In this document: positions 9,112 through 16,835 of the stretch, piece by piece
How the letters are laid out: every line of letters begins with the position of its first letter
Numbering within the stretch: the stretch's first letter is position 1
Origin: Lysinibacillus sphaericus
GTDB taxonomy: Bacteria; Bacillota; Bacilli; Bacillales_A; Planococcaceae
Direction of reading: 5' to 3'
Assembly: GCF_001629735.1 (NCBI RefSeq)
Contig: NZ_CP015224.1
Location: 2,356,001-2,420,000 of the forward strand
Length of the DNA stretch: 64,000 nucleotides
Program-made: the position numbers and the translations under genes
Notes under the pieces: model-generated
Database searches by the model: none
What the model was told of the DNA's origin: nothing
Seen by the model: the letters and a program-made list of their open reading frames with translations, nothing else

Positions 9112-10149
9112 GTGAGTAAGTTATTGAAAAAAGGTTTTATTTATCTAGCATTTATATTAGTAGCACTGGTTAGTATAAGTATTGAGAATGCATATGCAGC
9201 AGAAGTTGTAGATTATGAAGAAGGGGTAACTAATTTAAATAATACACCTGAAAATAGTGCGGTAATCGGAGATCAGTTACTTAAACCTGAAAAAGGATGG
9301 AAGCGATATGATGATTCAAACCCATTAATAAATTATACAAACATGTATCGATTTGCGCACGATGATTTGTACAAAAAAAGTCGAGTACAAGGTTATGATA
9401 AAGATATGAGTTTAACCTTCTATTTTGTGGGAACTAAATTTATGTTATTAGATTACATTGCTTATAATAGGGCGGATTTCACAGTGACTATTGACGGCGT
9501 TTCTGAAGCAGCTTCGGCAAAAGGTTATGGTATAAAAAGTCAGTCTATATACTATAAAAAAGTAGATTTACCTTATGGTAAACACAAAGTAGAGATAAAC
9601 ATAACAAATAATGTAAACAACGATACTTTTGCTCTAGATGCTATTGATGTGGATGGATTTTTAATATCAGAAAATGATGTTCCGAATATTGATTCCATAG
9701 CTTTAGACAAAAATAATCTAGAATTACTTGAAGGTAGCCAAGATAAGCTAATAGCAACAACTACATCTGATACTGCAAAAGTAATCTGGTCATCAAGTGA
9801 TGAATCAATTGCTACAGTAGATCAGGATGGTAATGTCACAGCCCTTCACGAAGGTCAAGCAATAATTACTGCCAAAATTGAAGGTACTGATATTGCAGCC
9901 ACAAGTACAGTGATTGTTAAAAAACCAAACAATGAATTTTCAAATGCTATTTTAAGCATTACATTAGTAAACGGTATAACAAAAGAATATGATGTTACAA
10001 ATACCGTTTTAAACAACTACTTAAATTGGTTTGATAGTGCAAAAGGAACTTCAACATTTAAATTTTCTAAAACAATATCTCCTTATAAAAAAGTAACAGA
10101 ATATATTATACATGATAAAATTGCTTCATTTGAAATTAGAGAATATTAA
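9112..10149 (+). CDS. Secreted protein with a Big2 immunoglobulin-like domain
   Basis: 345 residues, GTG start 7 bases after AAAGGAGG. A signal peptide (residues 1-29, ending AYA) directs export. Residues about 55-185 look like a beta-sandwich carbohydrate-binding-like module (DFTVTIDGV, VDLPYGKHKVEI, ALDAIDVDGF). Residues 193-270 form a bacterial Ig-like Big2 domain (IALDKNNLELLEGSQDKL, WSSSDESIATVDQDGNVTA, GQAIITAKIEG). Residues 279-345 are a small C-terminal domain with NYLNWFDSAKGTSTFKF and a final HDKIASFEIREY. There is no sortase or S-layer anchor, so it is probably secreted or loosely wall-bound. A relic of its 3' end lies at 14592-14697. Confidence 0.85.
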   Translation: MSKLLKKGFIYLAFILVALVSISIENAYAAEVVDYEEGVTNLNNTPENSAVIGDQLLKPEKGWKRYDDSNPLINYTNMYRFAHDDLYKKSRVQGYDKDMSLTFYFVGTKFMLLDYIAYNRADFTVTIDGVSEAASAKGYGIKSQSIYYKKVDLPYGKHKVEINITNNVNNDTFALDAIDVDGFLISENDVPNIDSIALDKNNLELLEGSQDKLIATTTSDTAKVIWSSSDESIATVDQDGNVTALHEGQAIITAKIEGTDIAATSTVIVKKPNNEFSNAILSITLVNGITKEYDVTNTVLNNYLNWFDSAKGTSTFKFSKTISPYKKVTEYIIHDKIASFEIREY

Positions 10150-10159
10150 ACAAATAATG

Positions 10160-10200
10160 ACCAGGTACTCACTATCAATTGAGCGCCTGGTGTTTATTTT
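10160..10200 (+). terminator. Terminator of the Big2-domain gene
   Basis: ACCAGGTACTCA pairs with TGAGCGCCTGGT, followed by a T-rich stretch, 11 bases after the stop codon. Confidence 0.8.
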
Positions 10201-10221
10201 GGTAACTGATTAATAATTTTT

Positions 10222-10440
10222 CTACCTAGCTATATGATCTTTTGCCAAAAGCATTTTTGAATTGTAATAATCTTGCCTGATGGCATTTAATAACTTATCA
10301 AGGATTGGTAAATAAACTTTACTTATTTTCAAATTTTCAATTACTGAGAAATTACGTCGCAATGATTGAACTGCCATTTCTGGAATTCATTGTAAGCGTG
10401 ATTTAGAATCATTTGAGGTTTCTTCACAAACTTGTCTTTT
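10222..10440 (-). pseudogene. Coding-like remnant of an unknown gene
   Basis: Read on the minus strand the stretch translates as protein-like sequence with one in-frame TGA (about 10392). Its last 51 codons run from an ATG at 10377 to TAG at 10222 and contain FSVIENLKISKVYLPILDKL, a helical pattern with sensible hydrophobic spacing. There is no ribosome binding site or promoter. I cannot assign a family. It is most likely the tail of a decayed gene. Confidence 0.35.
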
Positions 10441-10472
10441 TAAAACCTAATTAATTATTACTACTTATATGC

Positions 10473-10760
10473 TTATTTATTTTTTCTTCTATCAATGATA
10501 ATCCATTTTAAGATTACAATTATTAGTATTAAAAGTGGCATTCCCTGGACGATAAGAAATCCTGTCCAAAAATCATTCATAGTACTGGTCGGTGAAGCTG
10601 TTGCCATTCCACCTATAAAGAAAGCCAATGGGGTTGCGATTATATTCAATCCCAAACTAATCATAACAAATGTTAATTTTTCACTTTTAATATTAGGTAA
10701 TCCAGCCGACCAAAATAAAAATATTGCAACTACCAAAATCAAAACACCATAAATAGCCAA
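10473..10760 (-). CDS. Small three-helix membrane protein
   Basis: 95 residues with three hydrophobic segments (about 3-22, 30-52 and 66-88) and a basic tail (DRRKNK) that should be cytoplasmic. The start is TTG at 10760, 8 bases after a strong GGAGGTAG site; no ATG is available. Function unknown. It has no obvious partner. Confidence 0.65.
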   Translation of the reverse strand: MAIYGVLILVVAIFLFWSAGLPNIKSEKLTFVMISLGLNIIATPLAFFIGGMATASPTSTMNDFWTGFLIVQGMPLLILIIVILKWIIIDRRKNK

Positions 10761-10908
10761 AACCTCTACCTCCTAACTAAACCCATTCCACTTTCCCGGA
10801 AAGATGAAGATATACTTATCTTCTATTATTTAAAAAACCCATATCGTTGTTCAACTAAACTACCCCATTAGTTGCATAGCAACAATCTTTTCGAAAACAG
10901 CCAATATT

Positions 10909-10937
10909 AAAAAGCCACACCTTGTTAGATGTGACAT
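10909..10937 (-). terminator. Terminator of the hypothetical gene at 10944
   Basis: On the minus strand GTCACAT pairs with GTGTGGC (with wobbles), followed by TTTTT, directly after the stop codon. Confidence 0.6.
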
Positions 10938-10943
10938 ATAGTT

Positions 10944-11354
10944 TTATTTAACTGTAATTCCAGCTTCCGATAGGTAACTATCAAAATTAAAGCCTATTTC
11001 ATTTAAAAGTATATTCACGATTTTCCCAATGGAATACTGTTCACTAGTAATCGTCATATCTTTTCTATCCGGAAACGGAATGTAGCTTCTCCCTCCATCT
11101 ACAGAAGCTGTGAAGAATGGTTCAATCATGTCTCCATTGTAGTTTAAGAAGAAAATTTGTTTTGTTGCTTTTTTATCAGAGTAATTAGTCACCCACGATT
11201 CGTAAAACTCTTCGTTAAAGCTTTCCTCACGTCTATCTGCTGTAATGGAAATACTGATGTCATTTAAGTAAATATATTTACCGAACTCATCATCATAGAG
11301 CCAATTCTGCGGTCTAGAGTTTACTATTGTTGATTTGAATTCTTCAAAGCTCAT
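10944..11354 (-). CDS. Hypothetical protein, 136 residues
   Basis: The ATG at 11354 follows GAGGT by 8 bases; the upstream ATG at 11369 has no site. The protein is soluble and acidic with many aromatic residues (QNWLYDDEFGKYIYLNDI; SYIPFPDRKD). A cytosolic alpha/beta protein of this size and make-up would suit an immunity or accessory factor, but I recognise no family and see no toxin gene beside it. It is monocistronic with its own terminator. Confidence 0.65.
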   Translation of the reverse strand: MSFEEFKSTIVNSRPQNWLYDDEFGKYIYLNDISISITADRREESFNEEFYESWVTNYSDKKATKQIFFLNYNGDMIEPFFTASVDGGRSYIPFPDRKDMTITSEQYSIGKIVNILLNEIGFNFDSYLSEAGITVK

Positions 11355-11519
11355 AATCCAATACCTCATTTCCGAATAATATATCCTATATTATAGTTTA
11401 AAAGGGATAGATTATCATAAAAAAAGACTATCAATTTAGTAGTCTCAATTGCTTGTTTCCGACATACACGTACTAGCAAACGTGTATTAATTAGATTTTA
11501 AGTCATTTATTTTATGTGC
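11355..11519. other. Intergenic stretch with a minus-strand terminator
   Basis: A hairpin at 11418-11445 (AGACTAC / TAGTCT read on the minus strand, then seven T) probably belonged to the broken phage-type gene just upstream. A second palindrome (ACACGT...ACGTGT) lies near 11466-11490. Confidence 0.5.
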
Positions 11520-11706
11520 TCACTCACGTTCAGCAGCCTCAATAATTTCTTCTAATTGAGCTCCATGGCTTTCTGAAGTTAATTTTACTTTTGTTAAATC
11601 GCCCTCCACCAAACGTTTCAATTTTTTTACAACGTTCTAAATTAAATTTGATGTCTGCAATTTCATCCTCTAATTTTTGATAGTTTACTAACCACTTGTA
11701 ATGCAT
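11520..11706 (-). pseudogene. Frameshifted phage-type small gene
   Basis: An ATG at 11706 with an AGGTAGGTG site opens a frame that reads MHYKWLVNYQKLEDEIADI and stays helical to about 11600. A one-base shift is then needed to continue as GDLTKVKLTSESHGAQLEEI and end at TGA 11520. The coiled, charged 60-residue product resembles small proteins found in Bacillales prophages. The frameshift breaks it, so it is inactive unless a sequencing error is involved. Confidence 0.55.
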
Positions 11707-11890
11707 AGTCAGCACCTACCTTTTTTACTGAAATTTTATTTATTTCTCTTATTTACATGGCAGATATGAATTTACCACCATTAACAACCCAATAATTTAC
11801 ATAGGAATATTTTCTATTTATTGAAATTAAATGCCAATTATGTTAAAACTAAAACTACTAGGGGATATTACTAGAATGGAGGAAAAAATA
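11707..11890. other. Intergenic stretch
   Basis: This holds divergent promoter DNA between the phage-type relic and the secreted-protein gene. I see no gene. Confidence 0.4.
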
Positions 11891-12220
11891 ATGTTAAAAA
11901 AGATTAAAAGTAATATTGGTATTAGTTTACTAACAGCTTTACTTCTTGCTTTATTCATCTATCCATCAGGTAACGCTTCGGCTGCAGAACTTACAATTCA
12001 CAACCCTATTCCAACTATAGATCAATTTGCTTCTAACCCAAGTTCTTATTATGTCACAGTTAATAAAACGTTTAGTTCATTTCCGCCAGGAACTATTTAT
12101 CATAGTGAGATGAGAGGTAGTTTCCTATATGGAGGAGACTTAAGTTTATTTAATTATGCTAAAGAGGGCGAATTTAATGTCTATTATGCTGTATACAAAG
12201 GTTATATTTACGCTAAATAA
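11891..12220 (+). CDS. Small secreted protein, 109 residues
   Basis: The ATG at 11891 stands 8 bases after GGAGG; upstream in-frame ATGs at 11831 and 11876 have no site. A signal peptide (residues 1 to about 31: basic KKIKSN, hydrophobic core, NASAA cleavage region) leaves a mature part of about 77 residues rich in Tyr, Ser and Gly. There is no lipobox, membrane anchor or wall-sorting signal. The family is not recognised. It is one of several small exported proteins in this accessory region. Confidence 0.75.
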   Translation: MLKKIKSNIGISLLTALLLALFIYPSGNASAAELTIHNPIPTIDQFASNPSSYYVTVNKTFSSFPPGTIYHSEMRGSFLYGGDLSLFNYAKEGEFNVYYAVYKGYIYAK

Positions 12221-12410
12221 TTTAGCTTAATAAAATCCTAATCCCCTAGTGTTTTTAACTGAGAAACTTTTCGCATTATCATCTTAAATTAAATTTCCAA
12301 TCCACTAATGCCACTATTGCACTTACCACAGATTTTACATGTTCACTATGGTTAGAACGCCCTCTCTTTGGTGGGAAACCCCACCAATTTGATATAAAAT
12401 CAATTGTTTA
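12221..12410. other. Left flank of the lepA-end duplication
   Basis: No gene is supported. The last 40 bases (from about 12370, GGTGGG...CCCCACCAA) resemble the stretch between the integrase relic and lepA at about 17908-17947. The right-end sequence of an integrative element is therefore present here too. Confidence 0.4.
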
Positions 12411-12485
12411 AAACCCCTATAAAGGCTGTCATACCAATATTACTTCGTATCATCCATCTTCAGTACATCCATGAATGCCTCTTGA
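12411..12485. repeat. Duplicated lepA 3' end (putative distal attachment site)
   Basis: By eye 68 of 75 bases match 17948-18022, the 3' end and stop codon of lepA. Read on the minus strand it still encodes the LepA tail [12 protein letters not shown] and its TAA stop, with one residue changed. With the integrase relic beside the other copy, this is what site-specific insertion into the lepA 3' end leaves behind. Confidence 0.75.
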
Positions 12486-12506
12486 AGTATGGCAGTATTA
12501 AAATAC

Positions 12507-12681
12507 GTTTTTTTATATCTTTTCATATCCGACAAACCTTTATTTTTCAAGGGTTTGTCGGTTTCTTTATACCATATTATATTTTTCTTTATCTCCTAAT
12601 GTGTCACGTTTACTCTCTGAACACGGTGGCATGGAGGTGGCAAAAAACATCAAGACCACCCATCACGGAGTGGTCTTTTAT
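12507..12681. repeat. 175-bp direct repeat, copy 1
   Basis: It matches 14703-14877 at 174 of 175 positions (the difference is G at 12551, T at 14747). Contents in order: a hairpin with CCGACAAACC arms (12529-12561) followed by a T-rich run, two GGTGGCA motifs 11 bases apart (12625 and 12636), and a second terminator-like hairpin (12652-12680). GGTGGCA also occurs just after the integrase relic at 17910, so these may be integrase arm sites. Confidence 0.85.
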
Positions 12682-12792
12682 GGTTTATTCAACTAAAGCC
12701 TTTGTTTGCTTGCCATCCATGTAACGCAAAATCAACACTACACCACATAATATGTAAGATTTTTACGTTCTTTCATTGAAGTTTAACAACAC

Positions 12793-13104
12793 TTATTTCT
12801 TTATGTATGGATGTCTGAAAAACAAAAATAACGGTAATGCCAATGATAAACCAACTGTAAACAAAGTTAATAGACATATCCACTTTTCTTTAATGTTATA
12901 CTTTCTTGACTCATTGAACATAAAGATTATAAAAACAAAGCATGAAATAAAAAAGTCAACAGCGAAGAAGGTCGATATTGAGTTTATAAATAATAAATCT
13001 ATTAATAACCCTAAATCAAATCCGTTTTCGTTCAAAAATTTCACTAAAAAATAATACGGAAATACTGTGCCAATAATCGCAAATAACAGGTACACTTTTC
13101 TCAT
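12793..13104 (-). CDS. DUF2834 family membrane protein
   Basis: 103 residues, ATG 10 bases after GGAGAG. The sequence fits the DUF2834 pattern: opening YLLFAIIGTVFPYYFLVKFL, an FFAVDFFISCFVFIIFM helix with a central Asp, and a closing LPLFLFFRHPY. Three membrane helices are expected. Function is unknown in the family. The gene looks intact although most neighbours inside the lepA-anchored element are broken. It could be cargo. Confidence 0.75.
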   Translation of the reverse strand: MRKVYLLFAIIGTVFPYYFLVKFLNENGFDLGLLIDLLFINSISTFFAVDFFISCFVFIIFMFNESRKYNIKEKWICLLTLFTVGLSLALPLFLFFRHPYIKK

Positions 13105-13181
13105 TTAAAATAAACTCTCCTCTCTATGATTTTTACAAATATTATACCTCATAAAAAATTATTTTGAACAAATATTTCCAT

Positions 13182-13585
13182 TTATCCTTCAAGCCATTTC
13201 CCTAAATTACTTGGTCTACTGCTTATCGATTATGGGAGGCTATCACGTTCCTTTAACCAGTTATAGAAAGGTACTGGACGTTCTTTATATGGGGTTTCTT
13301 CTATATAAGACGATTTATTCAACTTTCTATTAGAAAGCTCTACATCCATTCTATACGCCCCTACAAATACGGCTTTTAATGTACTGTACTAGTAACTGTC
13401 AGAACGCCTCGATAAACAGCTTTTGTGCTGATTTCCAATGAGGTAGCTATAGTACTCGCTTTCAAGTGGCATACACCTGTGTGTTCTAAGCTGTGTGATG
13501 CAAGTTTAAATACGATAGCTCGTTCTGATTCTGTTAAGTTGTAATAGTGACTAGCCATGTGGTCTTCGACACTCTTATTGATCAA
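13182..13585 (-). pseudogene. Relic A of a helix-turn-helix protein gene
   Basis: The 5' part (13376-13585) encodes YNLTESERAIVFKLAS and an HTH (SLEHTGVCHLKASTIATSLE, ISTKAVYRG). It then jumps to LTVTST, which in relic B lies far into the protein, so the middle is deleted. A GTAC duplication shifts the frame, and the C-terminus (ETPYKERPVPFYNWLKERDSLP) meets an in-frame TAA before the end. The intact gene would be a DNA-binding protein several times longer, of the type found on Bacillales plasmids and prophages. Confidence 0.7.
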
Positions 13586-13660
13586 CTAGTAAATGTTTTC
13601 AACATTAATGATATGTACGAATTATTTAAGATTATGGATGACGAAAAAGAGGAAATCTAA

Positions 13661-13825
13661 ATGAATAAATTAGAGCAAACAACCAAGGATTTGTTAGGAG
13701 CCGGTTATTCGATAGAAGAAATTAAAACAGCTTTTGAGGAACTCATTGAACAGGCAAACAAACCAACTCTGATTACAGGACAGATAACTAAAAAAGGTTG
13801 TCTGTTTTTTTGTATGTACTTTTAG
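13661..13825 (+). CDS. Small ORF, possibly a truncated gene end
   Basis: 54 codons from an ATG with AGAGGA 7 bases upstream. The first 35 residues are plausible protein (LGAGYSIEEIKTAFEELIEQ, a small helical module). The remainder is read through the terminator hairpin at 13779-13811, so the natural stop has probably been lost. Immediately upstream is the tail of another frame (ending FKIMDDEKEEI, stop at 13660) whose 5' end is missing. Likely the remains of a two-gene unit. Confidence 0.4.
   Translation: MNKLEQTTKDLLGAGYSIEEIKTAFEELIEQANKPTLITGQITKKGCLFFCMYF
13779..13811 (+). terminator. Terminator downstream of the small ORF
   Basis: ACAGATAAC pairs with GTTGTCTGT, followed by a run of T. 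Confidence 0.7.
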
Positions 13826-13870
13826 TACATAATTCCCTAAAATGGAAATATAGAGAGGGGTTATTTACTA

Positions 13871-14548
13871 ATGAAACAACTAGTATTTAGTACAGTGTTA
13901 GTTTTAAGTTTAGGTTTAGCTGCATGTGGTGAAGAAAAACAAGATAGTGAAATAGTAGGAGCCTATAGTCGTGAAATTACATCAGAAGAAAAAGAATATA
14001 TTCAATTAGTAATGAATGACGATTTCGATACTTTAATTACTAAAACAGAAGAAAAAGCAAACGAAGTACAACAAGACTATAACAATCTTGCATTAGCATA
14101 TGAAAAATTCAATGGTATAGATGAAGACCTACCGAGTGTATTCACAACAGCGACTCAACTAAAATACGTTTACGTAGTTGAGAGACTTGAGGAGATAAAA
14201 TATATACCAGATGAGATTAAAGAAAAAGTTAATGAATTAAAAATTGTAGCAAAGGATAAAGAGGAAGAGTGGAGTGAGAAAATAGAAGAAAATAAAGCAA
14301 TAAGCAAAGCAGAATATGAAAAAAGTGTAGCTGAGTCTAATCTTAAATCTAAAATTAATGAGAGAACTATGTATCCTAAAGCAGTTTATATTGGAATGAC
14401 AAAAGAAGAAGTTTTGGCAGAAGGATGGGGCAGACCAATAGATATTAACAAAACAACTACTACATATGGTGTAAGTGAGCAATGGATTTATTATGATTAT
14501 AAATATTTGTATTTTGAAGATGGAATTTTAACTACTATTCAAGAGTAA
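13871..14548 (+). CDS. Lipoprotein with a C-terminal SmpA/BamE-like domain
   Basis: 225 residues. A type II signal peptide ends in the lipobox LAAC (Cys19), so the mature protein is lipid-anchored on the outer face of the membrane. Residues about 34-160 are strongly helical and charged, likely a coiled coil. Residues 171-225 (VYIGMTKEEVLAEGWGRP, EQWIYYDYKYLYFEDGILTTIQ) match the SmpA/OmlA/BamE-like fold found in many Gram-positive lipoproteins. The ribosome binding site is GAGGGG. The function is unknown. The gene is intact inside the decayed element. Confidence 0.8.
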   Translation: MKQLVFSTVLVLSLGLAACGEEKQDSEIVGAYSREITSEEKEYIQLVMNDDFDTLITKTEEKANEVQQDYNNLALAYEKFNGIDEDLPSVFTTATQLKYVYVVERLEEIKYIPDEIKEKVNELKIVAKDKEEEWSEKIEENKAISKAEYEKSVAESNLKSKINERTMYPKAVYIGMTKEEVLAEGWGRPIDINKTTTTYGVSEQWIYYDYKYLYFEDGILTTIQE

Positions 14549-14591
14549 TATATAGGAGGCTAGGACAAAAGGTTTAGTCAATGAAAATTGT

Positions 14592-14697
14592 TTGAAGGGC
14601 AAGCGATTATTACAGCTATAATAGAAAACACAGATTTTCAAGAAGCTATATCTCCTTATAAAAAGTAACAGAATATATTGTAAATGATAAAATTGCC
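14592..14697 (+). pseudogene. Relic of the Big2-domain gene 3' end
   Basis: Two short blocks match the gene at 9112-10149: GAAGGGCAAGCGATTATTAC (Big2 strand GQAIITA) and the block from 14650 matching the segment encoding SPYKKVTEYI and HDKIA. The DNA between them is deleted, one base is missing from the A run, and the frame is broken. It is a fragment of a second copy or close paralogue. Confidence 0.7.
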
Positions 14698-14702
14698 TTT
14701 AG

Positions 14703-14877
14703 GTTTTTTTATATCTTTTCATATCCGACAAACCTTTATTTTTCAATGGTTTGTCGGTTTCTTTATACCATATTATATTTTTCTTTATCTCCTAATGTGT
14801 CACGTTTACTCTCTGAACACGGTGGCATGGAGGTGGCAAAAAACATCAAGACCACCCATCACGGAGTGGTCTTTTAT
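14703..14877. repeat. 175-bp direct repeat, copy 2
   Basis: Nearly identical to 12507-12681, with the same two hairpins (14725-14757 and 14848-14876) and the paired GGTGGCA motifs at 14821 and 14832. Here it directly follows the Big2 relic instead of the lepA-end duplicate. One of the two copies therefore arose by duplication or recombination rather than by simple insertion. Confidence 0.85.
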
Positions 14878-14953
14878 TAATATAAATTACGCCTTTAACC
14901 TTGCTAGTAACAATCAAGTATATAAGGAGGTAACGATTATTAGCTATTTTTCC
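14878..14953. other. Intergenic stretch
   Basis: A frame on the minus strand (14846-15037) overlaps the repeat and the terminator and has no ribosome binding site. No gene is supported. Confidence 0.4.
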
Positions 14954-14986
14954 TAAAAAAAGAGAAATCGAATACAATCGATTTCC
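14954..14986 (-). terminator. Terminator of the secreted-protein gene at 15088
   Basis: On the minus strand GAAATCGA pairs with TCGATTTC, followed by CTCTTTTTTT. Confidence 0.8.
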
Positions 14987-15087
14987 CCTTTTCTTATCAA
15001 GAATGCTTTTTATAAATTGCTCAATAGCAATCAACATAGAAATTATTTGTATTCACTTTCAACGAAGTTGCAACCATATCGGTGAAA

Positions 15088-15621
15088 TTATTCAATATAT
15101 CCAGAAAACGTATTTGGTCCAGTAAATTCAATGTAATAGTTAGAAGACTTATCCAATGTCAAATTAATAGTAGTATCTTTACCTAATGCTAGTTCGTATG
15201 ATTCTACCGTGTTATCGAAAACAAGGTCCTTACGTTTTACTTTAAATTTCAATGAATATTGATGATCATTATTTCTTACATAAATTTTAACTGAACTTTT
15301 CCCAGTTAATAAATAATCTGTGTATAAAGTAGAACTGTTAGAGCTTCCGTTAAAAGAGTATCTACCCTTTTTAGAAAGATTCCAAGTAGAAGTTGGCTTT
15401 GAAGTACCATAAGGTACAATTTGATTTGGTTCACCTACGCCTGATCCTATATCATTTACACCTACATTTTCTTGTGTTTCATAGACTACTTCATTCTTAA
15501 ATTTATTAGAATCTAGTGCCTGCGATTCTAATTCAGCAGCGCTTGCATTAACGCTAAATCCGCTACCTACAACAGCCGTAGCTAAAGCTAGTGAAGATAA
15601 TTTAGTGAAAATTTTACTCAT
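15088..15621 (-). CDS. Secreted protein, 177 residues
   Basis: The ATG lies 7 bases after AAGGAG. A signal peptide (residues 1-28, cleavage at NASA-A) precedes a Ser/Thr/Asn-rich mature protein. The C-terminal 95 residues alternate polar and hydrophobic residues (SVKIYVRNNDHQYSLKFKV, TINLTLDKSSNYYIEFTG), as in a beta sandwich. There is no anchor. The family is not recognised. It could be an extracellular adhesin-like or bacteriocin-like protein, but nothing decides this. Confidence 0.75.
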   Translation of the reverse strand: MSKIFTKLSSLALATAVVGSGFSVNASAAELESQALDSNKFKNEVVYETQENVGVNDIGSGVGEPNQIVPYGTSKPTSTWNLSKKGRYSFNGSSNSSTLYTDYLLTGKSSVKIYVRNNDHQYSLKFKVKRKDLVFDNTVESYELALGKDTTINLTLDKSSNYYIEFTGPNTFSGYIE

Positions 15622-16032
15622 AAAATCGCTCCTTATTATTGTAAATATTAGAAATTGTATTTCCCAATTATTATCATAACATACTAAATCAGAATATGGA
15701 TAATTATTTACATTTTAACCTAAAATTACCTAATCAAAATAACCTAACTACAAATAAAGTCCTACAAATGAAACACTTAAAATATACGTTAGGTATTGTT
15801 CAGAAACTCCAAAATGGTTAATTATTCCTGCCGCTCCATGTATTCAAAATGAGTCAATCTCCTTTTTGTTCTTGAAAATTCAGGTCAGTTAAATTTCAAC
15901 CACTGACAATCTGTCCATAGTTGGAATACGATGACTTAGTTATATAGATGCCATCAATATGACGGTACCTGCAATTTACAAGTACCTACATATTGTGTTC
16001 AGGTACCCCCTTTTCCGTGGGTACTGAATAAA
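15622..16032. other. Gap of about 410 bases
   Basis: I see the promoter side of the secreted-protein gene, AT-rich DNA, and at 15960-16020 a small cluster of GGTAC/GTACC-containing short repeats. No coding frame is supported. Confidence 0.35.
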
Positions 16033-16184
16033 TTACCATTCAAGCCAGTTCTCTAACGATGGTTCACCTTGCACTATTGATTGTGGGAGGCTATCACGCT
16101 CATTAGCCGTTATTATTTCGATTACCATGTTTAGGTTTAATATCAGTAAATGTGGTTTAGCCTTTGTTCCCCTTCCATTTACTA

Positions 16185-16193
16185 CATAGGATA
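16185..16193 (+). promoter_or_regulatory. Possible sigma-K -10 element
   Basis: CATAGGATA fits the sigma-K -10 consensus CATANNNTA and lies about 22 bases before the start codon of the BclB-type spore gene. A clear -35 is not visible, so this is tentative. Confidence 0.3.
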
Positions 16194-16215
16194 AAGACAA
16201 AAAGGAGATAATCCT

Positions 16216-16821
16216 ATGAATAACTGTGGATGTAATAATGAATCATCGACATTTAAATGCAATAGGCTCGGAACATTTACAGCTAATGATGTAAACTGTA
16301 TAAACCCTCCCATTCCTGCTGATAGCTCAATAATTCCTTTTTCCTCTGGAATCTCACTATCTAGAATTACCGATAAATTTGGGAATAGAGGGGTAAGCTT
16401 GTTAGGGTTCGGGACCGCAACTCTCTTAATGTTGATGAAAAATAATACAATTGATTTAACTAACCTTTTCAATGAAGCCTTTCCAGTTCCATGTGATGGT
16501 AAAATCACAGCGATTTCAGCGTCATTTTTTCCATTTGATGAGTTTATTTTTGAAGGCTCTATTACGATTCGAGCGCAAATTTTCCTTGCACCTAAAGGTA
16601 GTAATATTTTTACTGGCACAAGTGCTAGCGTTGATTTAGCTCCACCTATAACAGATCCTTTTCCATTTGGACAAATAGCTTTTGCTTCAGCTAATATTCC
16701 ACCGGTACCAGTAACTGTAGATGACCGTTTATTAATGGTATTTTATATTTCGTCGGCAACAGATACTTTTGGAATTGCTGATATTCTTGGCAAAGCAAGT
16801 GCAGCAATTAATATTGTTTAA
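16216..16821 (+). CDS. Exosporium BclB-type C-terminal domain protein
   Basis: 201 residues, ATG after AAAAAGGAG. After a Cys-rich N-terminus (NNCGCNNES, later FKCNRL and VNCINPP) the protein follows the BclB exosporium glycoprotein C-terminal domain: SSIIPFSSGISLS, GVSLLGFGTAT, FPVPCDGKITAISASFFPF, a LAPKGSN strand, and a closing RLLMVFYISSATD...GKASAAINI. BclB-family proteins assemble on the outer spore surface. The Gly-X-Y collagen-like stalk usual in this family is absent, so only the head remains. The gene sits inside the HTH relic B and appears intact. Confidence 0.8.
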   Translation: MNNCGCNNESSTFKCNRLGTFTANDVNCINPPIPADSSIIPFSSGISLSRITDKFGNRGVSLLGFGTATLLMLMKNNTIDLTNLFNEAFPVPCDGKITAISASFFPFDEFIFEGSITIRAQIFLAPKGSNIFTGTSASVDLAPPITDPFPFGQIAFASANIPPVPVTVDDRLLMVFYISSATDTFGIADILGKASAAINIV

Positions 16822-16835
16822 ACACAAATCCCCTT

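Noticed and set aside
12404..12724. 106-codon plus-strand ORF
   Set aside because: It runs antisense through the lepA-end duplicate and through both hairpins of the 175-bp repeat; the repeated parallel at 14684-14956 has the same cause.
12776..13054. 92-codon plus-strand ORF
   Set aside because: Antisense shadow of the DUF2834 gene, which has the recognisable family pattern and a ribosome site.
16182..16619. 145-codon minus-strand ORF
   Set aside because: Antisense shadow of the BclB-type gene.
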